Of a DNA stretch of 64,000 bases, positions 21,667 to 32,570 are shown one piece after another. The stretch is from Polytrichum commune (Eukaryota; Streptophyta; Polytrichopsida; Polytrichales; Polytrichaceae). The position numbers and the translations under genes were made by a program. The notes beneath the pieces were generated by a model. That model searched no databases, was not told the origin of the DNA, and worked only from the letters and a program-made list of their open reading frames with translations. Each line of letters opens with the position of its first letter. Positions within the stretch are counted from its first letter, which is position 1. The stretch is from the NCBI GenBank assembly GCA_950295325.1, contig OX485803.1, positions 62,015,554 to 62,079,553 of the forward strand, written 5' to 3'.

Positions 21667-22296
21667 CAAGGTATGTGGTTACTCTCTTCTCCTCTTCTTA
21701 ATTGGACATTGGTGTATGAGAGGTATAAGGCAAGGCTTGTAGTTAATAACAAACACCAACAAAACATGTGTTATGATGCAATTGCATTGTGAGCTAGCAC
21801 TAGTAGAAAATATGCCAAAAAGAACCGCAGCCAAAATCAGTTGCGGTTCTTTTGACCAGCATGATCTACAATCGCTAAAAGACGACAGATTTTATTTTTT
21901 GGGTTTAGGGACTGAAATTGTAGGAATCTGGGAGCGTGTGATATACCGTTGGAAAGGTAATTTTAATACCTTTCCAAAATTATGTTACATGCCATGTTGT
22001 CGTTTAGCGATTGTAGATCATGCAGGTCAAAACAATCGCAGCCAATTTTGGCTACGGTTTTTTTGGGTATAGTTTTCTACTAGTGTAGGCTCAGTTGTTA
22101 ACACAATTGGGAGGCCAATATGCAAAGATACTTAAAGAGAGAGAAGCTTTGCTTGGACCTTTTATAACTTTTGCATCTCCATTTTGATTCTAAACTTCGA
22201 TGAGTATGTGATTTATCGGATGATACATTCCCAATATGATCCACTAGCCTAAATTGTTTGTGAACTTGGAAGTGCCCACAAAAAAGGGCCACTTAT
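21667..22296 (+). repeat. Dispersed repeat C, copy 2, split by a MITE
   Basis: The outer parts match 12,098-12,485. The left end AAGGTATGTGG is clearer here than in copy 1. The 288-bp element at 21,798-22,085 interrupts it. Confidence 0.65.
21798..22085. mobile_element. CACTA-type foldback MITE, 288 bp
   Basis: It begins CACTAGTAGAAAA and ends TTTTCTACTAGTG, and is flanked by TAG on both sides (21,795-21,797 and 22,086-22,088), a 3-bp duplication typical of CACTA elements. The two arms stay complementary for about 90 bp, and a short palindrome occupies about 21,951-21,979. A transcript would fold almost completely. The 99-codon frame through it is not a gene. Confidence 0.85.
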
Positions 22297-22829
22297 ATGA
22301 GCTTCATAGCGTGGAATTTTGAGATCCATGGCAACCATGTCAAGAAGTTCAAGAGAAACCTACCTCCTATACATTCATCCCAACTTCATCAAACTAAAAT
22401 AATTTGAGATCTCTTGTTCTAATATGAGTTCACATGTTCCTTAAGAATGAGGTTTTCAAATTAGGAGTTCCCAACGTTTTCACCTTCAACTTACATTATT
22501 ATCACAATCCCTTGGCCCTTTAATGGTACATAATAGAGTTGTCATTGGTAGCCAAATGCATGCATGTGGAGCAATGCAATGGTCCACACTGCAATGCAAA
22601 TCTTACATTGCAATAGCTTACAGGTTTCAAAAGTGTTTCTCAAACATTTGATTTGTCTTGAACATTTTGTTACACAATAAGATGTGGATTAGGGTTCGTT
22701 ATCTAGAAACTATTTGGTTTTATTATTGAGAATATTTATGAAGTCCCAATTCACTTGATCATCCCAAGTCCCAAGTCCCAAGTATGACATGGATGCCTAC
22801 ATGGCAATACGTTTTGGAGGTGAGACTCG
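22297..22829. other. Intergenic stretch before the chromovirus
   Basis: No gene seen. Three tandem CCCAAGT units lie just before the element (about 22,764-22,784). The U3 part of the 5' LTR that should be here is absent. Confidence 0.5.
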
Positions 22830-22881
22830 AAGGTTGGGAGGAACATGCCGCTTGAATCTCATAATATTTGAGAACGTTACA
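22830..22881 (+). repeat. 5' LTR remnant (52 bp)
   Basis: It matches the last 52 bp of the 3' LTR (28,803-28,854) with one mismatch and ends CGTTACA. Everything upstream, including the TATA box region, is gone, so this copy lacks its own LTR promoter. Confidence 0.85.
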
Positions 22882-22882
22882 T

Positions 22883-22894
22883 TGGTATCAGAGC
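22883..22894 (+). other. Primer-binding site (tRNA-iMet)
   Basis: TGGTATCAGAGC starts two bases after the LTR end. It is the standard plant primer site complementary to the 3' end of initiator methionine tRNA. Confidence 0.9.
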
Positions 22895-23212
22895 CGGCGC
22901 TCTTGTACCTTGTTTTCATTTGGGTTTTTATTAACTTCCGCTGTGTAATTGTTATGCTGGTAATTTTTCTGGAGGGTGTTGCGATCCTGGGGGGTCGCGT
23001 CTCGTCTCCTTCCGGCCTAGCAGAGGGAGGCAGTGAGCGTCGCACAGGAGAGTTACGTCGTCTCCTGTGGCTCTCAGACACGAGGTTAATTTTTCTGTTG
23101 GGGAAAGCTACTGGGGGGTAGAATTGTTTTGTCTCCTGTTTTGGTTTTTATTGTACAGGACCGCGTGAGCAGTCCCGCAAATTTTTGGCATTGTATTTTG
23201 TGTGTTTATGTT

Positions 23213-24343
23213 ATGGCCATCGAGGATATGGACACTTTTGGACCGTCAAAGGAGGATAGTCCTCCCCAGGTTTTCCCGATTGGCACATCCTCTTCACCGA
23301 GTGATCCAAGTATCCATAGTTTGGTGGTCCAAGCTATTCAGGATTACTGCAATGGGAAATTGATTGATGACTTAAGTCAATTTCAGCGTGTAGAGCAGCA
23401 AGGTGAAATAACCTTCTCAATTGTGAACACGTATTCCAATCGCTTGGAAGCATTGGAATGCCAGGTCCAACTCTTGAAGAAGTATAATGAGGGGGGCCGT
23501 TCTAAGTCCACCACAGCTGCTGGCAAACCGGAATGGTTCAAGGATAAGTCCAAAATTACCATTCTGGCTTGGCTCAACCAGATGAAAAAATTCTTGGTTG
23601 CACGCCAGATTGCTCCTGAGGAGTGGGTCACAATTGCGTCAACATATCTGGAAACCAATGTGTCACAACATTGGGATATGCTTGCATTGGAGCTGGCACC
23701 GGATAAGAAAGATCCGCAGCTCTGGAATAATTTCTATGATACAATACTCACTGCTTATGGCAGTGTCAATCAGGAGTTGGTAGCCCGGAACAAGCTTCGT
23801 GTTCTTAAACAGAAAGGTTTTGTTGAGGACTATGCAAATGAGTTTTAGCAGTTGTGCTCACACATTACTAAAAATCTTGTCTCCCGGAGAGATAAGATTG
23901 AGAGATTCATATCAGGGCTCAAGGAGGATATCCGCAAGAAGGTCTAGGTGGATCCTAAGGGCGATGGTGGGCCATGGGAGGACATCAAGCGTCTCATCAA
24001 TTATGCAGTGACTATAGACGCTACGCACACACAAGATGCAAAAGGAGGGGACAATGATAAGTCTCATTTTGATGCACCGGTTGTCAAGACCAATGGCCAC
24101 ACAGGGCCGATTAGAGACAACAAGTCTCGCCGCTCTGAAGGCCGCTCTTCCGCCTTTTACAAGAAGAGTAAGCAGGGTAAAGGGGAGGTCCCTTCGGCAA
24201 GAAGCACTGACAAAAAGGATGGTCTTTGTTTTCAATGTCACAAGGAATGACACTTGGCTAGATATTGTCCTGATGGCAAGAAGAGTGCTGAGCAGCAACC
24301 TGCAAAGAAAGGCAAGAAGCCTTTTCACAAGTCCGACACTTAG
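23213..24343 (+). pseudogene. gag: gag of the chromovirus, three in-frame stops
   Basis: Gag forms the virus-like particle and packages element RNA. The frame starts at the ATG at 23,213 and ends at TAG 24,341-24,343 (377 codons). A capsid-like helical region with a WLNQMKKFL stretch, and an 'LRVLKQKG..EDYANEF' stretch, resembles Ty3/gypsy retrotrans_gag. A basic linker leads to a CCHC zinc knuckle (CFQC near 24,229). In-frame stops are at 23,846-23,848 (TAG), 23,945-23,947 (TAG) and 24,248-24,250 (TGA); the last falls inside the knuckle. The leader from 22,895 to 23,212 shows no coding motif. Confidence 0.85.
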
Positions 24344-24354
24344 GCAGTGGGCTA

Positions 24355-27300
24355 GTGTCAAGACCTGTTCAAGTTTCGGAGGGTGTTTTTTATTTGCCTA
24401 GTGATGCTTTGGAAGTGATTCAGGGCTTAGTCAATAAGCAATTTAATATAATCGTGTATGATATTTTGAATAAAGACATTATTTTGCCAACTCCGTTACT
24501 CCCACTCAGTGATGTGTTAGATGTGAACTCCAAAGTTTATGGAGCGTTCTCATTGATTATACCATCAGTGGATGATTTGCAAAGTTTCTTAAGATCTTAT
24601 TTGCACGGTAAAGAGGGAGCGCCCTATGAGACCGGTGCTTGTTTTATTGTTGACAAACGTAAAGCAAAAAGTCTTAAGAGAACTCTACCAAGATTTAAGT
24701 TGATCTATCAATTTGAATCAAACTCAGTACAGTGGCATGTTTATTTGGATGAACCTAGGTCACGTGTGTTGAATCAGCTCACTCTGTCTTCTCAACTGAT
24801 GATGAGTTTCTCAGGGCAAGTAGCTCATCAGGATGCATATGTATTAATAGATAGTGCCGAATCACATTGCTTTGTGAGTTCTGGTTTTGCTAAGACCTTC
24901 GGGTTAAAAGTGAAAAATTGCAGTAACACACTGGTATTAGGCAATGGTGATGAAGTCCAAACGGACGGCAAGATTAAAGTTCATGTTAGAATACAACAAT
25001 ATCAAAGCCAAATTACTTACCTGGTGGCAAAGTTAAGTGAAGGCATTGATTTGATATTGGACAATGATTGGCTAGTGCAGCACAAGGCACGCTTGGATTT
25101 TGCATCTGAATGTTGCGTGTTGTATAAGAGCCGTCGTAAAATGACACTGCATGTAAACCCAATGCATTGTCAGAGTCCAAATCCCCATAGACTCACCGCC
25201 ATGCAGTTCAAACGATCAATTCGGAAGGGAGCAACGTCGTTTTTAGTTCAGTTGACCGCGGTTGGAGACGACGTAGAGGACACAATGGAAACACCTTATA
25301 CCACAGTGTTGGAGGAATATGCTGATGTTTTTCAGCCCATACCTACAGGGTTACCTCCAGAGCGGGAAATGGCCCATACTATTCTTTTAGAGCCAGATGG
25401 CAAACCGCCATTTAGGCCGATCTATAGGTTGAGTCCTCTCGAGCTGCAGAAGGCTAAGAAACAGATCAAGGAGTATTTGGGAAAAGGATGGATAGAACCT
25501 AGTTCATCACCTTATGGGTCTCCCATTTTGTTCGTCAAGAAAAAAGATGGAGCGCTGCGAATGGTGGTGGATTATCGGGCACTTAATAAGCAAACGGTAA
25601 AGAATCGTTATCCGTTGCCTCGTATTGATGATCTTTTTGACCAGTTAGCCGGCTCTACAGTATTTTCATTTCTTGATTTGGCACAAGGTTATCAGCAGAT
25701 TAGGATATCCGAGGAGGATGCTCCTAAGACGGCGTTTAGAACACCGTTTGGTCATTACCAATTCAAAGTATTAAGTTTTGGATTGACCAATGCACCAGCA
25801 ACTTTTCAAGGAGTAATGAATCATGTTTTTCACAAGTTCATTGGAAAGTTTGTTTTGGTATATCTGGATGACATCTTAATTTTTTCAAAGAACGAGGAGG
25901 AACATGTCAGTCATTTGGCACAAGTACTTCAAATTCTATGAGAGAATCAGTTTTATGCAAAGATGTCTAAGTGTCATTTCGGAAAGAATAAATTGCATTA
26001 TTTAGGACATGTTGGTAAGGAGGGCATCAAGGTGGATCCTAAGAAAATTGAGATTGTGGCCAAGTGGCATAGACCTCTTGAAGTCGGACAATTACGATCC
26101 TTCTTGGGGCTTTGCAATTACTTCCGCAGATTCATACATGGATATTCCACTCTGGTTGCGCCTTTGACTTCTCTGACGCGAAGCAAAGTCAAGTACATTT
26201 GGACTGACGAGTGTGAACGCGCTTTTGAGAATGTTAAGTATGCTTTAACATATGCACCAGTTCTGACCTTACCCAAGTTAGGGGAGCCATTTAAGGTCGT
26301 TAGTGACGTTTCTTTACTCGGAGCAGGGGCCATCTTACTTCAGGGAGGTAAGCCCATTGCTTTTGAGAGTAAGAAATTTTCTTCCGCTGAGAGAAATTAC
26401 ATTATTGATGAACAAGAACTTGCAGCAGTTGTACACGCCATGCGAACCTGGCGGTGTTACCTAGAGGGTGCAGATTGCACGATCGTCACAAATCATAACC
26501 CTCTGGTGTATTTAAAAACACAACAGACGTTATCAAGGCGTCAAGCTCGGTGGTTGGAGTTCTTGGAGCAAAATTTTGTCTATAGATGGGTGTATAGACC
26601 AGGAAGGATTAGTATGGCAGATCCTCTGAGTCGGAATCCACTAGACCCGGGTGACCAGCCAGCCTTGATGGCACCGCGGTCTGCTCCAAGTAATTCGGTC
26701 CTTCAAATGGTGGTTGCAGACGCTAGGCGAGGTGATCTTGTTGAGCAAGACAACAATCCGAATGGGTACCCGGAGTTCGTCAGTGATCAGAAGTTATATC
26801 AAACTATCATTGTCGGGTATGCTCTTGATCCTTAGTTCTCAAACCCACACAATCTGAAACATTTTGTTTATGAGAATCACATCTAGTGGTATGAAAAGAC
26901 GGTTGTGGTTCCAGATGTGTCATTCCAATAATCGAATATCAGGTCATTTGTGCTCCGTGAGTATCATGATGCAATGTATAGCGGTCATGTAGGGGTAACT
27001 AAGACGTATAAGAGGGTGCGAGTAAACTTTTGGTGGCCTGAGATGCAAGGGTCCATCAGAAGCATTATAAAATCTTGTGAGATTTGCCAAAGGAATAAGG
27101 CCCTTACTCTTAAACCAGCAGGCCTTTTACAACCATTGGAGATTCTTGATAGAAATTGGGAAGTAATGAGCATGGATTTTATCTCTGGATTGACTCCATC
27201 TGCTAATGGTTATGATGCCATCTTTGTGTGCGTGGATAAGTTGTCCAAGATGGCCCACTTTATGCCAACCACCACACACGTTACTGCTGAAGGTACGGCA

Positions 27301-28296
27301 AGGTTATTCCGTGATCATGTATATAAGTTGCATGGTCTGCCCAGGGTAATCCTAAGCGACAGGGACGTTAGATTCACAAGTAGGTTTTGGGATGCATTGC
27401 ATGGTCTTTTGGGGACAAGGTTAGCCATGTCCACCGCATTCCATCCTCAAACTGATGGGCAGACGGAGCGGGTAAACCGTATCCTAGAGGATATGTTGCG
27501 GCATTATGTCAACCCAGTGCAAGATGATTGGGATGAATTCCTTGCAGTAGTTGAATTTGCATATAATAGCTCTTGGCAAGAGTCTGTACGGAATACTCCG
27601 TTTGTCCTGAACTATGGTCAGCAGTCCCGGACACCAATTAGTGGAAACAGCAGGTGTCAAGTCCCTGCTGCGCATAATTTTGTCGAGCATATGACTCATG
27701 TGATTGGCGAGGCCAAGAAACATCTCATTATTGCGCAACAACGACAAAAGTTCTATGTTGACAAGAACCAACGAGAGGTCTCGTTCGAAGTGGACCAGCA
27801 AGTGCTAGTAAGTACTGCCAACATTAAGTTGAAGGTTCCAGGAGCTCGAAAGCTTTTACCAAGGTGGATTGGCCCATTTCGGGTGGTGCAAAGGATAGGG
27901 GTGGTAGCATACCGCGTGCAACTGTCAGATACATTTAACATCCACGATGTCTTTCATGTGTCACTTCTTAGGCCTTATGTGGCCGATGGCAAGGTACAGC
28001 CTCCCCCTCCGCCAGTCTTTGAGGAAGATGCATCTTATGAAGTAGAACGCGTGCTTTCACACAAAGATAGAGGGTCTCGTTCTCGCCCCAAGAAATTCTA
28101 TCTTATCAAATGGCTCGGATATGCACTTGAGCATAATTCATGGGATCCCGAATGCAACTTGAGTGTAGAAGTCCTCAAGGAGTATTGGGATGCGGTAGCA
28201 AAGTCTGAGGACAGACTTACACGCCATGGTGTTAAACGTGACCGCGAAGCCCCAGCTGCGCAAAAACGTTTGAGGCGGAAGGTATCTTCGGGGTAG
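24355..28296 (+). pseudogene. pol: pol of the chromovirus, four in-frame stops
   Basis: Pol lies in a different frame from gag and has no ATG at its start, so expression by frameshift or bypass is likely in intact relatives. The first 150 or so residues are an unassigned module. Aspartic protease follows (LIDSAESH, where the usual Asp-Ser/Thr-Gly has Ala at the Gly position). Reverse transcriptase carries [16 protein letters not shown] and YLDD. RNase H has SDVS and then TNH where TDH is usual, so one catalytic Asp appears lost. Integrase has an HHCC finger and an apparently intact D,D,E triad (MDF, SDRD, TERVNR). A chromodomain sits near 28,040-28,190 (YEVERVLSHK, WLGY, SWDPE). Stops: 25,939-25,941, 26,833-26,835, 26,884-26,886 and 26,929-26,931. 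The ribonuclease and integrase parts stay in one frame throughout. Confidence 0.9.
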
Positions 28297-28493
28297 GCGC
28301 CTTCTGTTCTTTCAGGCTTGCACAAGATCCTATAAATGGGGTGTTATTATTAACTTGTTTCACCCTACCAATTGGCATGGAGCATGGTACAGATACAGAT
28401 CCCATGGCTCGCTTAAATTAGTGGCGGTCTTGACTATATTTGTCTTGATGCACTACGATTTGGGATCATTCATGAACGCGGACATTCATTCCT

Positions 28494-28506
28494 AAGTGGG
28501 GAGGTG
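28494..28506 (+). other. Polypurine tract
   Basis: AAGTGGGGAGGTG abuts the 3' LTR and would prime plus-strand synthesis. Confidence 0.8.
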
Positions 28507-28854
28507 TGTAACGTGTATTACATATTTATTGTTTATTGTTTATTTACAACCTCTCATTCAACTGGGACTCCTTTACTAGAAGACTAGAGGCGCTACCCTA
28601 AGTGCTCTAGCAGTCCTAAAGGTAAAGGGAGTTAACTAGTTGAAGCTATGGTTTTACACTTGGTTCTACCTCGTAAGTAACGACCATTAATTAAGTGCAC
28701 TTAGAATTATCCTAAAGGCATGGAGGGAGAGTTTGCTAGCATATACTTAACTACTAGTTGGAGGTGGCCTCAACTCATAGTAGTATCTAGTATATAAGCT
28801 CTAAGGTTGGGAGGAACATGCCTCTTGAATCTCATAATATTTGAGAACGTTACA
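28507..28854 (+). repeat. 3' LTR (348 bp)
   Basis: It starts TGTAACG and ends CGTTACA, a 7-bp terminal inverted repeat with TG...CA ends. A TATATAA box is at 28,791-28,797. It is followed by a T run. Confidence 0.88.
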
Positions 28855-29440
28855 TTTTTGGTTGCTTCAATTCTATGGGCAAATTAATCAATACACATCC
28901 AATCTACCTAATTTTATGAGAGATATGTGAATCCTTAGTGAAAACTTCAATGTTATGATCATAAAATATGATGGACAAATCAAACATCTATCTTTTGTTT
29001 ATATATACATAATTAAATAATAAGTGATGAGAATATCATCATAGCAACCGCTATAATGTTATTCTAATGAACTCTACATATTCTATCGGAGGTTTCTATC
29101 ATATAATAATTCTATTGGAGAATCCTATGATAGAGATCAACATGTTATAATTATGGACTTGGACTTAGTCCATTCTTACTTTAAGTATAAGTTTCAAGGC
29201 TCAAGCCTTCACGGGTCCACATCCACCACACACAAGTTGCAACATTCTTGTCAACATACCCATGCTTATAGTCTAGATGTGCCTAACTTGATGTTTTGAT
29301 ATTAAACAAATATCTCTATATTAGTGGTGAATGATGGGGTGTGAATCTAAGCACGGGCACCAAAAAGACATGTGTTGAAAAACATTGGACTACAAGCTCA
29401 AAATTTTGTTAACCGTTTTAGATCTAAGACGAAGAAGAAG
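28855..29440. other. Intergenic stretch
   Basis: AT-rich sequence with no gene seen, between the chromovirus and the 3' end of LINE copy 2. Confidence 0.4.
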
Positions 29441-32400
29441 AAGAATTTCGGCACCAATGTGAATGTCAGCACGTTTTCCTTATATTGATCAAGGCTAACC
29501 ATGTTGCAATATATAGTGTACTATTATTCTTTCTAAAGGTCGGCTTTGTTGGGGGAGGGGGGGAGGACTTGTGCTTGCCAACTATCTATTTATGTTTTGT
29601 TTAGTATTAAGTATGTAAGGTATCTAGTGGCATCTTGGTGTGTATATCTCATGAGTTTTTTGGGAATTTGTAGGTTTTTGAGTTGTTTCATGGATTGTTC
29701 ATGGATAGCTCCACGGACTTCGGCCATGATGGTTAACGGTGGGTTTACTTTCTAGCCCTTTTGTTTAAGACAGGTTTATTAATGGGTCATATTTGTTATG
29801 TTTAGTGTTGATGGTTGTTTATGAGTAGTAGTAATAATAGTAGTCATGGCAATAGTAATGGTAAATTTGATGAATTGGACTTCTAGTGTGGGGAAAAGTG
29901 TAGTGTGATGTGTGAGAGTTGTTTGGGGAACCTATCATGCACATGATGTTTGGTGTCAATCCCGCAAGGCATTGACATGGCGGGTTGTTGCAACTCACAG
30001 TAGTAGCCATTCAAGGATTGTTCAATCAAGTGTTTTATCGTTGAGTAAACCTGCCTCAAGTTCACATATGAACTTGCAGATATGATCAAGATGAAGCGTC
30101 CCCCATTCACGCCAATTATAGCGGTTGGTGATGTTTGTCTCTTTTGTTTTATTGTTGATGATGAGTGCATTTGTTCTCAGCTATCATGTCGGCCCAATGT
30201 AGTGCTTCAAGGGTTTTTTTTTTTTTTTGTTGGAATGTTTAATTGGATAGCCTAGGCCGGTTTTGGTCCATTTCAAGGATTTGGCATGTCCCTTGGAGCC
30301 AAATAGGATGTATATGGTGTAGATTGAGTTGTAGTATTTGAGTTGGGTAGGGCATATGGAAGGGGGGGGGTGTGAAGTTGAATGATTTTGTTAATAAATT
30401 CATGATTGCTAGGTGTAGTGTGTGATGTTAGTTATTTTTTATTTGGATCTTTTTGGCATTTTTCTTTGGGATAATGGATTTGTATCTTTTGGCTAGCCAT
30501 AGTATTTATGTATTGAGGTTTTTTGTTGGGGGGGGGGGGGTATAGGAAACCAATGAGGTGTGTGGAGTGGTTTTGGGAGAATTCATCCCATATCTAGTGC
30601 ATTCTTTCTTTGGTAAATGATGCAATGTATTTGCCTTTGTACACAAATATTTAAGCTTCTGCATTTGGATTTGGATTGTGGGTTGGTTGGTTTGTTTGGA
30701 TGCCTTTTTCGGGGCTGTATTCTTGGGTGTATAATGTTAGGTTTGTGATTTGCAATGGTGGCTTTATGTATCTAATATCCGTGGATTGTGGATTGGACTT
30801 GTTGAGACATTTATCATAAGATTTAAGGGTTTGTTTTGTGTGGTGTTTGTTGGTGTGTTCATTTAGTAAGAGAAGATTGTGATCTAGCATGGTGTTCTTA
30901 GGGGTAAATAGTTCTTCTTTTTGTCATTTGAGTATGTTACTTTTTGGGGTATTCCATTCGCATAGGTGGTGTTGTTTGATGGATTGAATGCCCCGTTTAC
31001 CTTTCTAGCCATGGTTTTGGTTTTTGTAACCGTGTGGAATTTCACTCTTAGGGTGTTATTTGTAGGCTCCGTGGGTTGTTGGTTAGTGGTGGTGTTGGTA
31101 GCAATATTGGTGGTTTGGTGGGGTTATGATGTTGTTGATGGGAATAGTACATGGGCTAATTGGAGGGCCTCTTTGATGAGTTTGAAGGAGTGTCATCCAA
31201 ACTTTTGGGTATGAACCATCAATATTTGAAAATTCCCTAGTAACTAGCTCAAATCTTCTTTCTATATGCTCAATTAGTAAGGAAACGTTGAATTTAGTGA
31301 CCAGTCAATAGAGAGGAGGATTAGGGAGCTAAAAAACGTAGAACGCTTCTGACCATTGGCAAAAGATGGCATGAGTCATGAGGGTGACAATGCTATACAT
31401 GTAGAGTTTGTAGGGGTATTTTTGGATTTTCATTTTGTTTCTTGTGGCAAGGATGTATACCGTGGGTTGGGACACCATGCCCAATCAAGTGGGGTGGTTT
31501 GGATGGGAAGGCATGGTCACATGTATCTACACATATTTTGAATTCTTGTATTACCAAAAATAGGGTTTGTGTGGTAGGTGATCTAGCACATGCTTGGTAG
31601 TTTTGTTTGGGGAGATGCAATGAGCCTCCGTATCTAGTGGATATGGGTTTGGTGAGGCCTTGGTATATCTTGCCTAATTGCTTGGGTCACAAAGTGCTTG
31701 TATTAGTTGTTGTCTTATGCAGTTTATGTAGTCTAGTAGGAGTGAGGTGGTACTAATGCCAAAGTCATCATGGTTTACAAATGTGAGAATGGTGGCTATA
31801 CTTTTTAAGATGTTTCATATTTATTTGATTAGTTTTTGGAAATTTACTTTTTTAAGTTTGTAGTGCAATGCTTAGTTTTATTACCGTGTTTAGAATCTTA
31901 ATGTTTTATTTTATTTCTATAAGGTTGGCAAGAGAGGTCATTAAAGGTTTGCTTTGTTTGTTAGCTTGTTGAGTTATTTTATTTTTTGCACTTTCCATTT
32001 GAGGGTGGGGACTAGGTGGGTTCCATTTATGTGCATGGTTCATTTGGGAGAGTGGGGAAAGATTTGTTTTGTTTTGTGACATGACCCTAGTGGGGAAAGA
32101 TTTGTATTGTTCCCTACTAATGTGTATTGGTACTGTTATTTTGAAGTGGGTTCCAAAAAACAAAAAGGTGGACTCTATGTAGATATAGCCTACTAGCCCT
32201 ATTGCATCTTTCAGGTTGTCCATATCTTCCATTATGGCTAAGAGTTTTGCATGGTCTACGGATTCAAATGCATTTATGAAGTCAACATAGGCTAAGTAAA
32301 TGTCTATGTTTGTGAGTCAAGCATCTCAAGGGCAACTATGATCATTTGTATTTATCTTATGGTGTTGCATTGTTGGCGGAAGCCTTCTTAGCTAAAGTGT

Positions 32401-32570
32401 AGTATCATGTGGTGTTTACCATAGCTACTAAGGAGGGTGTTTAGTGTGCTTGTCTAAAATTTGTATATGATATTGGCTATTACTCTAGGTCTAGAGTTGA
32501 CTATTAGGAGGGGATTGTCCTTATTGTGTAGTACTTTGGTTTGTTGTGTTTTCCATAGTGTGGGGAAACA
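29440..32570 (-). mobile_element. LINE copy 2: 5'-truncated, internally deleted, decayed
   Basis: Blocks align in order and orientation with the large LINE at 42.7-51.8 kb: 29,478-29,990 with 42,770-43,350; 30,180-31,260 with 44,775-45,790; 31,390-31,700 with 45,930-46,170; 31,900-32,560 with 46,440-47,350. It starts inside the reverse transcriptase region (5' truncation, usual for LINEs). About 1.4 kb covering the RNase H and CCHC region is missing. Many stops and shifts occur. The 3' end carries a GAA/TTC simple-repeat tail at about 29,430-29,445. Confidence 0.85.

Larger units (their letters stand above)
22830..28854 (+). mobile_element. Ty3/gypsy chromovirus, 5' LTR truncated, coding region broken
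   Basis: Order: LTR remnant, initiator-Met-tRNA primer site, gag with zinc knuckle, protease, reverse transcriptase, RNase H, integrase, chromodomain, polypurine tract, complete 3' LTR. Integrase after RNase H and a C-terminal chromodomain define a chromovirus. Gag has two in-frame TAGs and one TGA, and pol has four in-frame stops, so the copy cannot make its full proteins. Target duplication cannot be tested because the 5' end is missing. Confidence 0.92.

Noticed and set aside
22789-23121. Open frames over the chromovirus LTR remnant and leader
   Set aside because: They cross the LTR, primer site and untranslated leader.
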